Shown: one piece after another, positions 7,900-17,272 of the stretch
Layout of the letters: the number at the start of each line of letters is the position of its first letter
Numbering within the stretch: the first letter of the stretch is position 1
Assembly (NCBI GenBank): GCA_017651625.1
Contig: JAGCCP010000030.1
Span: forward strand, 93,751 to 157,750
Direction of reading: 5' to 3'
DNA: 64,000 bases
From: Candidatus Ruminimicrobiellum bubulum
Lineage (GTDB): Bacteria > Elusimicrobiota > Endomicrobiia > Endomicrobiales > Endomicrobiaceae
Translations under genes and position numbers: made by a program
The notes under the pieces: generated by a model
What the model was told of the DNA's origin: nothing
Databases searched by the model: none
Seen by the model: only the letters and a program-made list of their open reading frames with translations

Positions 7900-9127
7900 A
7901 TATATTCTTTATAAAAGGCTGTATTACTCTGTCTAAAGTGTTGTTTACGAAGGATATTACCATACCGTAATTTGTTATCGGTACATTTTTGTTTACGGCA
8001 TAATTTAATCTTGATATCATCTGCTTTTTGTTAATCATACATCCGCCGCAATGTATAATCAAAGAGTATTGTTCCAAGTTTTTAGGATAGTCCATACCCG
8101 AAGACACGTCAAACTTTATATCAAATCCCAAATATTTGCTTAATAATTTAGGAATTTTTACTCTGCCGATATCGTCTTTGCTTGCATGGTGAGAACATGC
8201 TTCAGCTATAAGAACTTTACTTTCAGGTTTTAAGTTTTTTATTGCTTTTATACCTTCAAGCATGGTTTTAAAATCCGATTTGTTCGATGAAAAAATTATC
8301 GAAAAAGTTGTAAATGCTACATCTTTCGGTATGATATCCAAAACTTTTTTTACAACTTGGCTGTCACAGATTACAATGTCCGGTTTATCTTTTAATCTTT
8401 CCAATGTTTGTTTTAATTCCGTTTCCTTCGTTATTATAACAATAGCATTTATATCAAGACATGCTCTTATCATTTGAACTTGAGGCAAAATAAGCCTGCC
8501 TTTCGGTGCTCCCAAATCCAAAGGAACAACCATAACAACCGTTTGAAAACTTTTTATTATATTTTGTGTAAGAGGTTGCAAATTCAAAACATCTTCAGAA
8601 ATTATCGATAACAAATGTTGTTTTAATGTTGCTAAAAAGTGTTCTCTGTACTCTTTTTTTTGTGACAGTTCTGTTTCAATAAACTTATATTGTGAAAAAT
8701 TTTTTGTAAAATCAGTTGATAGCTGTTCTTTTTTATAGTTGTTTATAACGAACATGAACGGTGTGTTTTTATCATTTAGTTGCTGTATTATATTTTTCTC
8801 GTATTCGGTCCAAACATTCTGTTCTAAAACGATAATTGCAACATCGGTTGAATCGAAAACTTTTGTTGTTCTTTCTATTCTTTCTTTCGACAAATCGGAT
8901 ATATCATCTATTCCCGCAGTGTCGATAAGAGTTACGGGGCCTAAAGGGGAAAGTTCCATGCTTTTATAAACGGAATCTGTTGTAGTTCCGGCTATAGAAG
9001 AAACTATCGATGTATCTTGTCCCGAAATATAATTTACAAGAGTAGATTTTCCTACGTTTGTTCTTCCGAAAATACCTATGTGAATTCTTAGAGATTTAGG
9101 AGTATTTAGTTCTATATTGTTTTCCAT
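7898..9127 (-). CDS. hydF: [FeFe]-hydrogenase H-cluster maturation GTPase HydF
   Basis: HydF is the scaffold on which the 2Fe subcluster of [FeFe] hydrogenase is assembled. The N-terminal GTPase domain shows GRTNVGKST (about residues 17-25), the threonine switch TTTD and DTAG. The C-terminal part carries the iron-sulfur ligands in the family pattern: CSHH near residue 311 and HCGGC near 359. At 409 residues it is of normal length. HydE, HydG and the hydrogenase are not in the window. It starts five bases after the TMTC-like gene ends and is probably co-transcribed with it. Confidence 0.96.
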   Translation of the reverse strand: MENNIELNTPKSLRIHIGIFGRTNVGKSTLVNYISGQDTSIVSSIAGTTTDSVYKSMELSPLGPVTLIDTAGIDDISDLSKERIERTTKVFDSTDVAIIVLEQNVWTEYEKNIIQQLNDKNTPFMFVINNYKKEQLSTDFTKNFSQYKFIETELSQKKEYREHFLATLKQHLLSIISEDVLNLQPLTQNIIKSFQTVVMVVPLDLGAPKGRLILPQVQMIRACLDINAIVIITKETELKQTLERLKDKPDIVICDSQVVKKVLDIIPKDVAFTTFSIIFSSNKSDFKTMLEGIKAIKNLKPESKVLIAEACSHHASKDDIGRVKIPKLLSKYLGFDIKFDVSSGMDYPKNLEQYSLIIHCGGCMINKKQMISRLNYAVNKNVPITNYGMVISFVNNTLDRVIQPFIKNI

Positions 9128-9131
9128 ATTT

Positions 9132-10712
9132 TTAGTCCTTATGTTTATGTATGTTCAAATCAAAACCCGGTAATCTTTCAATATGTTTTAACAACATTTC
9201 ATCTTTTGGTTTTAAGGTATAGGCATATTTAGCAAAATCAACGGCTTTCTGCATTTCGTCTTTATAATAATAAACCTGACTTAAATAAAATATAACTACG
9301 AAATCCTCTTTTGTTTTGTAAAGTTCCAATAATAATTTTTCTGCCTCATCAAATCTGTCTAATGCTATTAATGCCGTGCATATATTTAAAGAATAAATGT
9401 ATAAATCGTTCAATGCTTTTGCTTCTTTAAACAGCTTTAAAGCTTCTTCGTATTCTTGTGCATAGAAAAATTGTTTTGCAAGCCCGGAACAACACATATG
9501 ATAATTCGATGCATCTTTGTACATATTAAGCCAGAAAATATCGGAGTTGATATATTTATCTACATTTCTAAAAGATTGAAGAGAAAAAAAAGTCATTAAA
9601 ACAATAAACATTATTAAGAATAAATTTTTCAGGTTCTTTTTCTTTTTTAGTATAGTGTCTGTTACTTGTATAAATATCATTGTAAGGAAAAATAAAGGTA
9701 AGAACAATCTGTGATAAAGAACTTGGTTCTCGTACATAAAAACGGTCGGGAACAAAAGAGCGATTATTGCAAACAATGAAACAATTATTATTCTACGATC
9801 TGCAAGCTTTTTATAAAAAGCTATAGCTAAAGCGATAATAAAGAATATAGTTATTGTAATATTCGTTACCGATACTTGTATGTTGTATAAAATTGTGTGT
9901 ATATAGTCCGGGAAAAGTATTTTCCTTATATATAAAGCCATTACGTTAATAAAATTTATATAAGTGGTTGGGTTTGTTAAAAAATAAAACAAATTCGTTT
10001 TCGGAACTGCGGCATTTCTGCATACAAAATATAAAATCGTAGGTACGAGAAGCAACACAAAAAGTTTAATATATTCTTTAACAGTAAATTTATATTTAAA
10101 AAGAAAAATAAAAATAAAATATAACGGGAAAAACGCTAATGCGGATTCTTTTGTAAATAGAGACGCCGTATATAACAATATGTAAAGTACCAAATAAATC
10201 TTTTTTCCTGATTCCAAATAATCTATAAGGTTTATGAAAGAAAGCAAAACAAATATAGCCAACAAAATTTCCGCACGAGTAGAAACATATGCTGCCGCGG
10301 ATGATATTACGGGATGAACTGCCAATAATAACAAGAAGAATTTTGAGATAGTCTTATTGAAATTAAGTTTCAATAAAAATAAGTACATAACAAATAAGGC
10401 AATAATGAACAAATACAGGTTGCCTAAGTGGTATACTTTTGTGTTATATCCGAACAAAATTGTTTCTATTGAAAAAGTTAAAACCAAAATAGGCCTGTAA
10501 TACGGAATGGTTGCGTGTTCTTCATTGTAGCAGTTTGTTGTAAATAAAGAGGGAATATTTTTTACCTTTGATATTCTTTCAAGATTGTTGCTGATAGATG
10601 TTGTATCATCTAAAGAAAGAAGATCGAAATTTACGGCTTTACCATACATTAAAAAAATAACACATAATAGTGTTAATGCAAAAAATAACTTTGTTGATAA
10701 AAAGTTTTTCAT
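9132..10712 (-). CDS. TMTC-like polytopic membrane protein with C-terminal TPRs
   Basis: The 526-residue protein has about ten hydrophobic segments over residues 1-380 and then a soluble tail of two or three tetratricopeptide repeats (for example YEEALKLFKEAKALNDLYIY). The N-terminal loop holds the acidic pair in LLSLDDTTSI followed by YYRPI, the arrangement seen in GT-C glycosyltransferases of the protein O-mannosyltransferase/TMTC group. It may therefore transfer a lipid-linked sugar outside the inner membrane; donor and acceptor are unknown. An AAGGCA binding site precedes the ATG. The hydF gene follows closely on the same strand, but the functional link is unclear. Confidence 0.7.
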   Translation of the reverse strand: MKNFLSTKLFFALTLLCVIFLMYGKAVNFDLLSLDDTTSISNNLERISKVKNIPSLFTTNCYNEEHATIPYYRPILVLTFSIETILFGYNTKVYHLGNLYLFIIALFVMYLFLLKLNFNKTISKFFLLLLAVHPVISSAAAYVSTRAEILLAIFVLLSFINLIDYLESGKKIYLVLYILLYTASLFTKESALAFFPLYFIFIFLFKYKFTVKEYIKLFVLLLVPTILYFVCRNAAVPKTNLFYFLTNPTTYINFINVMALYIRKILFPDYIHTILYNIQVSVTNITITIFFIIALAIAFYKKLADRRIIIVSLFAIIALLFPTVFMYENQVLYHRLFLPLFFLTMIFIQVTDTILKKKKNLKNLFLIMFIVLMTFFSLQSFRNVDKYINSDIFWLNMYKDASNYHMCCSGLAKQFFYAQEYEEALKLFKEAKALNDLYIYSLNICTALIALDRFDEAEKLLLELYKTKEDFVVIFYLSQVYYYKDEMQKAVDFAKYAYTLKPKDEMLLKHIERLPGFDLNIHKHKD

Positions 10713-10776
10713 AAAACTATTGCCTTTTTAATATATTTGGTCTATTATTTTAACAAATTATGCATTAAATGTATAA

Positions 10777-10806
10777 TTGACTATATTTTATAAAATTTGA
10801 TAAAAT
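10777..10806 (+). promoter_or_regulatory. promoter of the sugar ABC transporter operon
   Basis: TTGACT at 10777-10782 and TAAAAT at 10801-10806 are separated by 18 bases. Exactly the same hexamers and spacing occur before the ATP synthase operon at 18915. A GGGGGA binding site lies between it and the ATG at 10859. Confidence 0.65.
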
Positions 10807-10858
10807 ACACAAGTTAAAACACCAATCAAAAAATATTTTATATGGGGGAATATAGTAA

Positions 10859-12160
10859 ATGTCTAAGAGAAATATCATCATTGCTCTGCAATCATTATGT
10901 TTATGTTTAGCAATATTTATGGTTTCCGGTTGTTCGGGCGGCGGAAGCGGAAAAAGTGAAGATGCCGTTAAAATTTGGCATTGGATGACAGACAGACAGG
11001 AAGCTTTCGAAAAATTAGCAAATGACTACTACAAATTAACGGGAGTAAAAGTTATATTTGAAACATATGCTCCTACCGATGTATATAAGAACAAAATTAC
11101 TGCGGCAGCAAGCGGACATTTATTACCGGATATTTACAATCCTCAGAGTGATAAGAAAGAATTGGCATCATACATTAATGCCGGATACATTGCGGATTTA
11201 ACCGATGAAATGAATACCGGTTGGAAAGATGTATTCTTTGAAAAATCTTTAATAGCAAACTCATTTGAAGAAAATAATGAATGGGGTGTAAAACCCGGTA
11301 TTTACGGAGTTCCATTGGATGTTAGTTCTTTAATGATATACTACAACAAAGATTTGTTTGCACAAGCGGGTTTGGATCCTGAAAATCCTCCTAAAACTTG
11401 GCCTGAATTTATAGAAGCAGGTAAGAAGTTAAGAGAAGCAGGAATTCAACCTTTCGTAAGCGGTTTCGGTGAAGCTTGGTTAATCGGTGCATTTGCAGCT
11501 TCTTATCAGTGGTCTTTGTTCGGTAAACAAGGAATAATCGATACTATCGACGGAAAAATTCCTTACAACGATCAAAGATGGTTAAAAATATTTAAACTTT
11601 TTGAAGAAATGAAAGATAATAAGATGTTTGCTTCCGGAATTGTTACCATGGTAAATAAAGATTCCGAAAGAACATTTGCTACAGGAAGAGCAGCAATGAC
11701 ATTTAACGGTTCATGGGGTGTAAATGTTTATAAATCTATGAATCCTTCATTAAACTATGGTCTTATGTATCCTCCTTCATTACCGGATGCGCCATATCCT
11801 TTATTGGTATTCGGCGGAGACGGTTCTTCAATGTTTGTTAATGCAGAATCTCCCAGAAAAGATAAAGCTATTGCTTTCTTAAAATGGTTTACGGAAAAAG
11901 ATCAACAAGCTTACTTAGCAAAAGAAACGTTAAATATACCTTCAAATAAAGAAAGTGCTGATGATTTACCTGAAATATTACAAGAGTTTTCTAAGAGTAT
12001 AACAAGAACATTTGAAAACTTACCTAAATTGGAAGCTTGGCAGGTTACAAACTATATCAATATTAATTTGCAGTCCGTAATAATAGGTGAAAAAGATCCT
12101 GTTAAAGCTGTAAAAGAAATTCAAGACGAAAAAATAAGACAGATGAAGGTGCAAAAATGA
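10859..12160 (+). CDS. sugar ABC transporter substrate-binding lipoprotein
   Basis: The 433-residue protein starts with a lipoprotein signal (LCLAIFMVSGCSGGG, lipobox VSGC) and continues as an extracellular solute-binding protein of the family 1 type (MalE/UgpB-like): KIWHWMTDRQEAFEKLANDY, then YGVPLDVSSLMIYYNKDLF and TFATGRAAMTFNGSW. It would capture a sugar or oligosaccharide in the periplasm and pass it to the permeases encoded next. Lipid anchoring of such a protein is less usual in diderms than in Gram-positives. The start is fixed by the GGGGGA site and the signal peptide. Confidence 0.93.
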   Translation: MSKRNIIIALQSLCLCLAIFMVSGCSGGGSGKSEDAVKIWHWMTDRQEAFEKLANDYYKLTGVKVIFETYAPTDVYKNKITAAASGHLLPDIYNPQSDKKELASYINAGYIADLTDEMNTGWKDVFFEKSLIANSFEENNEWGVKPGIYGVPLDVSSLMIYYNKDLFAQAGLDPENPPKTWPEFIEAGKKLREAGIQPFVSGFGEAWLIGAFAASYQWSLFGKQGIIDTIDGKIPYNDQRWLKIFKLFEEMKDNKMFASGIVTMVNKDSERTFATGRAAMTFNGSWGVNVYKSMNPSLNYGLMYPPSLPDAPYPLLVFGGDGSSMFVNAESPRKDKAIAFLKWFTEKDQQAYLAKETLNIPSNKESADDLPEILQEFSKSITRTFENLPKLEAWQVTNYININLQSVIIGEKDPVKAVKEIQDEKIRQMKVQK

Positions 12161-13041
12161 TGAATGCATCCCCAAAAGAAAAAACATTCAATATGATGTT
12201 TATTTTGCCGGCACTGTTGTTGTTTTTGGTGTTTAATTTATATCCTTTACTCAGAACAATACAGTTAAGCTTTTTTCAGTGGAACGGTATAGATAAAGAT
12301 ATGGTTTTTGTGGGCTTTGCACAATATAAACATATCATATTTAATAATCCCGCATATTGGAAATCGATGTTAAATGCCGGTTACATTACTCTTTTATGTT
12401 TAACATTGCAGAACGGTTTAGCTTTACTTCTTGCAATATTAGTTAACAGACAAATAAAAGGGGAAAATATATATAGAGTAATATTTTTCTTGCCGCCTGT
12501 ACTTTCCGGTATCGTTGTAGGTTTGATATGGAAATTTATGTACGATGGTAATTTCGGTATTTTGAATAGTTGGTTAGCAGCAATAGGTTTTGAACAATTT
12601 AAAGATTTTGCCTGGTTATCAGAAATTAAAACGGCTTTGTCTTCAGTAGCCGTAGTTCACATGTGGAAAGGTTTCGGTTATGGTTTCATAATACTTCTTG
12701 CCGGTCTTCAAACAATTCCTAATGAATTATATGAAGCTGCGGAAGTTGACGGTGCAGATAAATGGCAACAGTTCAGACATATAACTATTCCTTCCATGAT
12801 ACCTGTTTTTACAATGGTTACGGTATTAACCGTTTTGGGTGCTATGCAGATATTCGATTTGATTTATTCTATGACACAGGGCGGACCTGCAGGTCATACC
12901 GATGTGCCTATAACTAAAATTTATCAGTACATGAATAACGGAGAATTCGGATATTCTACCGCTATGGCCGTGATATTCGGTTTAGTTTTGTTAATAGCAA
13001 GTATTTTTCAGCTTTACGCAAGTAAAAAATTTAATAAGTAA
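12157..13041 (+). CDS. sugar ABC transporter permease, MalF/UgpA type
   Basis: This is an inner-membrane permease of 294 residues with about six membrane helices. The coupling helix shows the EAA motif as ELYEAAEVDGADKWQQFRHITIPSM (residues about 189-213, read here in parts: EAAEVDGA and ITIPSM). It begins with MFILPALLLFLVFNLYPLL, typical of the UgpA/LacF subgroup. The ATG at 12157 overlaps the stop of the binding-protein gene by four bases; a second ATG follows at once at 12160. With the next gene it forms the heterodimeric channel. Confidence 0.93.
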   Translation: MMNASPKEKTFNMMFILPALLLFLVFNLYPLLRTIQLSFFQWNGIDKDMVFVGFAQYKHIIFNNPAYWKSMLNAGYITLLCLTLQNGLALLLAILVNRQIKGENIYRVIFFLPPVLSGIVVGLIWKFMYDGNFGILNSWLAAIGFEQFKDFAWLSEIKTALSSVAVVHMWKGFGYGFIILLAGLQTIPNELYEAAEVDGADKWQQFRHITIPSMIPVFTMVTVLTVLGAMQIFDLIYSMTQGGPAGHTDVPITKIYQYMNNGEFGYSTAMAVIFGLVLLIASIFQLYASKKFNK

Positions 13042-13062
13042 TATATAAAATAGGATATAAAA

Positions 13063-13902
13063 ATGAACTCATTTAAGGTAAAAAAGAAAATAGTAGATGT
13101 TATCACACATGTTATTTTGATAGCTGTAGCATTAACTTGTGTATTCCCTGTTTTTTGGATGTTATCTTCTTCTTTAAAAACAAACGAGGAAATATTCAAA
13201 AGTATTACTTTGTTTCCTGAAGCATGGCAATGGAGCAACTATACCGAAGCTTTATTAAAAGCAAAGTTCGGTATGTACTTCTTGAACAGTCTTATTTATA
13301 CGGTTGTAGGTGTTTCGGCAATCGTTCTTGTAACATCTATGGCAGCTTATGCTTTTGCAAGACTTGAGTTCTGGGGAAAAACAATTTTGTTCTATTTGTT
13401 GATATCTACATTGTTAATTCCTATACCTGGTGCATTCGTACCGTTATATCTCTTACTTAAAAGTTTACACTTGTTAGATACAAGAACAGGTCTTTTGTTA
13501 TGTTATATAAGCGGTGGTATTGCTTTCGGTTTATTCTTGTTGAAAGCTTTCTTTGAAGAATTACCGAGGGAAATAGAAGAAGCAGCCCTTATAGACGGTT
13601 GTTCAAGGTTTGGTATATATTGGAGAATCGCTCTTCCTCTTGCAAAACCTGCCGTTGCAACACTTGTTATTATTCAATGTTTAACAATATGGAACGAATT
13701 CTTGTTAGCTTTGGTTGTTTTGCAGGATCCTTCCAAAATGCCTATACAAAGAGGTTTGATGGTGTTCCAAGGAACCCACATGACGGATTATCCTCTTTTA
13801 ATGGCCGGTCTTACAATAGCAACAGTTCCTATAGTAATAATTTATCTTCTTATGCAAAAACACATCGTTAAAGGTATTGCTGCAGGTGCCGTAAAAGGAT
13901 AA
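13063..13902 (+). CDS. sugar ABC transporter permease, MalG/UgpE type
   Basis: The second permease has 279 residues and about six helices. It starts with VIDVITHV-like hydrophobic sequence and FPVFWMLSSSLKTNEEIF, a hallmark of the MalG/UgpE subgroup, and has the EAA motif as EIEEAALIDGCSRFGIYWRI followed by ALPLAKPA. No ATPase gene follows, which is common for family 1 sugar importers that share one MsmK/UgpC-type ATPase encoded elsewhere. The sugar imported cannot be deduced. The HAD phosphatase gene follows after 37 bases and may be in the same transcript. Confidence 0.93.
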   Translation: MNSFKVKKKIVDVITHVILIAVALTCVFPVFWMLSSSLKTNEEIFKSITLFPEAWQWSNYTEALLKAKFGMYFLNSLIYTVVGVSAIVLVTSMAAYAFARLEFWGKTILFYLLISTLLIPIPGAFVPLYLLLKSLHLLDTRTGLLLCYISGGIAFGLFLLKAFFEELPREIEEAALIDGCSRFGIYWRIALPLAKPAVATLVIIQCLTIWNEFLLALVVLQDPSKMPIQRGLMVFQGTHMTDYPLLMAGLTIATVPIVIIYLLMQKHIVKGIAAGAVKG

Positions 13903-13939
13903 ACTCTTAAACCGTTTCTATAATCTTGAGGTTTTTAGA

Positions 13940-14560
13940 ATGTCGGGCAAAGTTATTATTTTTGATTTAGGTAAAGTTATTTTTGATTACGATTTAAACA
14001 TAATATCTAAATCTCTGTCCGAATACTCGCCGAAAAAAGAATTGTTTGAAGATATTGATGCCTTCATATATACTCACAAAGATTTATTTTTTACCTATGA
14101 AAAAGGTTTGATTTCATCTTCCGATTTTTATAAAGAATTTTTAAAGTTAGTAGAAATAAAAGATTTACCTTACGACAAATTTTGCGATATTTGGAACGAC
14201 ATTTTTACACCGATACAAGATGTTATGGACTTAGTAATTTCTTTGGCTCACAGATATGAACTTGCATTATTGTCCAATACCAACGAATTACATTTTGATT
14301 ATTTATATAAAAAATATTCGGATTTTTTTATGAATTTTAAAAAATTACATTTATCTCATATTATGAATGCAAGAAAACCTGACGCAGAAATTTATGAGCA
14401 AGTTTTAAAATATCATAATGTTGAACCGCAAAACATGTTTTTTACGGATGACAATAAAGAAAATGTTTATGCTGCTATGGCTATGGGAATAAAAGCTTTT
14501 TCTTTTAAAAATATAATAAAATTAAGACAAGATTTGGAATGTTTCGGAATAGAAGTATGA
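13940..14560 (+). CDS. HAD-superfamily phosphatase, YihX-like
   Basis: The 206-residue protein has the haloacid-dehalogenase motifs: FDLGKVIFDYD at residues 8-18 with the nucleophile aspartate, LLSNTNELH near 111 (motif II), a lysine in ARKPDAEIY near 148 (motif III) and FFTDDNKENV near 170 (motif IV). The overall pattern is closest to the E. coli YihX group, whose member dephosphorylates alpha-D-glucose 1-phosphate. A sugar-phosphatase role would suit the preceding sugar importer, but that is inference. The next gene starts within its stop codon (ATGA). Confidence 0.85.
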   Translation: MSGKVIIFDLGKVIFDYDLNIISKSLSEYSPKKELFEDIDAFIYTHKDLFFTYEKGLISSSDFYKEFLKLVEIKDLPYDKFCDIWNDIFTPIQDVMDLVISLAHRYELALLSNTNELHFDYLYKKYSDFFMNFKKLHLSHIMNARKPDAEIYEQVLKYHNVEPQNMFFTDDNKENVYAAMAMGIKAFSFKNIIKLRQDLECFGIEV

Positions 14561-14970
14561 TAAATTTCGGTATAACGATATCAAAACAAAAAGAACTTGA
14601 AAACAGATTTATTAAATTAAATATTAAAGAGTGTGACATTATTGAAAAATTTATTCATTCATCGGGAAACGGCGGGCAAAACGTGAATAAAGTTTCGACA
14701 TGTGTATATTTGAAATATCTTCCGTTAAACATAGAAATAAAATGCCAAAAAGCCAGGACTCAACTGCTTAACAGATATTATGCAAGAAAAATGTTAGCGG
14801 AAGAAATTGAAAACAGAATTTTGGGCGAAAAAAGTAAAAAACAAAAAGAAATAGAAAAAATCAGACGACAAAAAAAGAAGAGAAGTAAAAGAGCAAAAGA
14901 AAAAATTTTAGAACAAAAAAAGATGAACTCCGAAAAAAAAGAAAACAGAAAGAAGGTTATTATAGAATGA
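14557..14970 (+). CDS. GGQ-domain release-factor-like protein
   Basis: The 137-residue protein contains only the peptidyl-tRNA hydrolysis domain of class I release factors, with SSGNGGQNVNKVST near residues 35-48, followed by a long lysine-rich helical tail. It lacks the stop-codon recognition domains, as in ArfB/YaeJ and mitochondrial C12orf65-like proteins that free peptides from stalled ribosomes. A ribosome-rescue role is therefore likely. I start it at the ATG at 14557, whose ATGA overlaps the previous stop; a longer start at 14539 is possible. Its own stop overlaps the nadE start in the same way. Confidence 0.85.
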   Translation: MINFGITISKQKELENRFIKLNIKECDIIEKFIHSSGNGGQNVNKVSTCVYLKYLPLNIEIKCQKARTQLLNRYYARKMLAEEIENRILGEKSKKQKEIEKIRRQKKKRSKRAKEKILEQKKMNSEKKENRKKVIIE

Positions 14971-16577
14971 AAATAGCATTAGCGAAAATAAATCAAACAG
15001 CAGGTAAAATAGAAGATAATCTTAATAAGATATCTGATTATATAGTCGATGCCGAAAAAGAAAAATGCGATTTAATCGTATTTCCGGAATTTGCAATTTG
15101 CGGCGGATATTGCGGAGATTTGCTTTTAAATAAAGATTTTATCGAAGAAAATATAAAGGCGGCAGACAAAATAATTAAAGAAAGTAATATACCCGTAGTT
15201 TGCGGAACAGTTACAAAAGACGGAAAAGAAGGTCTGTTAAATTCAGTATCTTTGTTGTATAAAGAATTATCGACGGTAGCTTCCGCAAAATACACTTTAA
15301 ACGATTCCGCTTTTAACGATATAAAGTATTTTAAAAAATACGATATTATTAATGCTTTAAAAGTTGCAAACAAAAACATAATGTTTGTTGTGATGGATAG
15401 TTCCGAAACAATAAAAGAAAATATTACAACTATTTTTAAGGAAACAAAAATAAAACCCGACGTTGTTTTTGTTCTAGGATGCAGTCCTTATTACTGCGGA
15501 AAAATCGAAGAATATAAAAACTTAATGAAAGATCTTGCCGTACAAACCAAAGCGGAATATGCTTATTTAAACATGCTCGGAGGAAACGATGGCTTTGTTT
15601 TTGACGGACTTGCAATATATACAGATAAAAATGGCAACTTTAAATTAATAGAACAATCTTTCGAAGAAAAACTTATAATAATTGATACCGACGGACAAAA
15701 TATTGAAAACAAACAGAACGATAAAAATAAAGAAGTGTATGATGCTTTAGTTTTAGGACTAAAAGATTATATGAAAAAAAATAAATTTAAAAAATGTACT
15801 TTAGGTATAAGCGGGGGAATAGATTCTGCATTAGTTGCTGCTATTGCCGCAGATGCCATAGGTTCGGAAAATGTTTTGGGCGTATTAATGCCGTCGAAAT
15901 ATACTTCTAAAGAATCTATAGATTGTGCTTTGGAGTTATGCAAAAATTTAAACATTCAAACAAAAACTGTTCCCATACACGATATTTATGAAACTTATAT
16001 TAAAATACTTACACCTTCTTTCGAAGGAAAAGGTAAGGATTTAACCGAAGAAAATTTACAGGCAAGAATAAGAAGTAATATTTTGATGGCATTATCCAAT
16101 AAATTCGGATATTTTGTTTTATGTACGGGAAATAAATCGGAAGATGCGGTAGGTTACAGCACACTTTACGGTGATGCAACAGGAGGATATTCTCCTATAT
16201 CGGATTTATATAAAAAAGATGTTTACGAACTTTCAAGATACAGAAACACCATTTCAAACGTAATTCCTGAGTTTATAATAACAAGACCGCCGACTGCGGA
16301 ACTCAGAGAAAATCAAAAAGATTCCGATTCTTTACCGGAATACGATATTTTAGACGATATTTTAACAAAAATTTTAGATAAACAAATGACATATTCTCAA
16401 ATAACAGAAAGCGGTATAAAAGAAGAAGTATTAAATAAAGTTTGGAAATTGTTGTCCATATCGGAATATAAAAGAAGACAATCTCCGTTAGGAACAAAAG
16501 TTTCAAAATCCGCCTTCTTAAGAGATATTACTTTGCCTATGAGTAACGGATATATATGGAAAAAGACACAAAAATAA
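14967..16577 (+). CDS. nadE: NAD+ synthetase with degenerate glutaminase domain
   Basis: Residues 1-250 are a nitrilase-fold amidase domain and residues 255-536 an NAD synthetase domain with the P-loop GISGGIDSALVAA near 274 and CTGNKSEDAVGYSTLYGD near 377. The enzyme amidates deamido-NAD with ATP. In the amidase triad the glutamate (FPEF, E41) and lysine (SAKYT, K108) are present, but the position of the nucleophilic cysteine (usually xICEDxW) reads FVVMDSS, with methionine at 143. The glutaminase half therefore looks inactive, and ammonia is the probable nitrogen source. The ATG overlaps the previous stop by four bases. Confidence 0.93.
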   Translation: MKIALAKINQTAGKIEDNLNKISDYIVDAEKEKCDLIVFPEFAICGGYCGDLLLNKDFIEENIKAADKIIKESNIPVVCGTVTKDGKEGLLNSVSLLYKELSTVASAKYTLNDSAFNDIKYFKKYDIINALKVANKNIMFVVMDSSETIKENITTIFKETKIKPDVVFVLGCSPYYCGKIEEYKNLMKDLAVQTKAEYAYLNMLGGNDGFVFDGLAIYTDKNGNFKLIEQSFEEKLIIIDTDGQNIENKQNDKNKEVYDALVLGLKDYMKKNKFKKCTLGISGGIDSALVAAIAADAIGSENVLGVLMPSKYTSKESIDCALELCKNLNIQTKTVPIHDIYETYIKILTPSFEGKGKDLTEENLQARIRSNILMALSNKFGYFVLCTGNKSEDAVGYSTLYGDATGGYSPISDLYKKDVYELSRYRNTISNVIPEFIITRPPTAELRENQKDSDSLPEYDILDDILTKILDKQMTYSQITESGIKEEVLNKVWKLLSISEYKRRQSPLGTKVSKSAFLRDITLPMSNGYIWKKTQK

Positions 16578-17263
16578 ATTATGATTCGGTAAAAGGTCAC
16601 AGACAAAGAGTAAAAGAAAAATTTTTGAAAACGAATTTTGAAGGTTGGCACGACTACGAAATTTTGGAGTTTATATTATTCTTTTCTATCCCCAGAAGAG
16701 ATACAAAAGATATAGCAAAAGCTCTTATAAAAAAGTTTGGCAGTTTAAAAGAAGTTTTACTGGCTGATTACGATAAATTAAAAGAAATTTTTGATTGCAT
16801 TGATGGTGTAGGATATCACTCAATATTTTTCTTTCGTTTTTTAAAAGAAATTTCAGTAAAATATTCCGAATTTCAAATGAAAGAAAAGAAAAAACTTTCT
16901 TCTCCGTCGGATGTGTTTGAGTTTTTAAAAAATAATGTTGGAACATTACCTGAAGAAAAGATGGTTGCCGTATTTTTAAATGCTTCCAATAAAGTTATAT
17001 GTTGTGATAATATAAGTGATGGAACTGTAGCCAGGTCTGCGGTGTATCCTTCAAAAATCGTAAAGAATGCTGTTTTGAAGGATGCAAGAAGTGTAATAGT
17101 TGCTCATAATCATCCGGGGGGTGTTTGCAAACCTTCACAAAATGATATAATAGCAACCGAAGCAATACAAAAAGCTTTAAAGACAGTAGATGTTATTTTG
17201 TTAGATCATATAATAGTTACAAATTCAGATTTTTACAGCTTTAAGGATAACGGTCTTATATAG
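16556..17263 (+). CDS. radC: RadC/JAMM-domain DNA repair protein
   Basis: The 235-residue protein has an N-terminal helix-hairpin-helix region (HDYEILEFILFFSIPRRDTKD and FGSLKEVL) and the MPN/JAMM metal-binding motif AHNHPGGVCKPSQND near residues 183-197, the standard features of the RadC family. Family members are found in many bacteria; despite the name their biochemical role is not settled, and the JAMM site predicts a metal-dependent hydrolase. The gene overlaps the end of nadE by 22 bases and is followed after nine bases by the purF-like gene, so all probably share one transcript. Confidence 0.92.
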   Translation: MEKDTKINYDSVKGHRQRVKEKFLKTNFEGWHDYEILEFILFFSIPRRDTKDIAKALIKKFGSLKEVLLADYDKLKEIFDCIDGVGYHSIFFFRFLKEISVKYSEFQMKEKKKLSSPSDVFEFLKNNVGTLPEEKMVAVFLNASNKVICCDNISDGTVARSAVYPSKIVKNAVLKDARSVIVAHNHPGGVCKPSQNDIIATEAIQKALKTVDVILLDHIIVTNSDFYSFKDNGLI

Positions 17264-17272
17264 GAGAAAAAA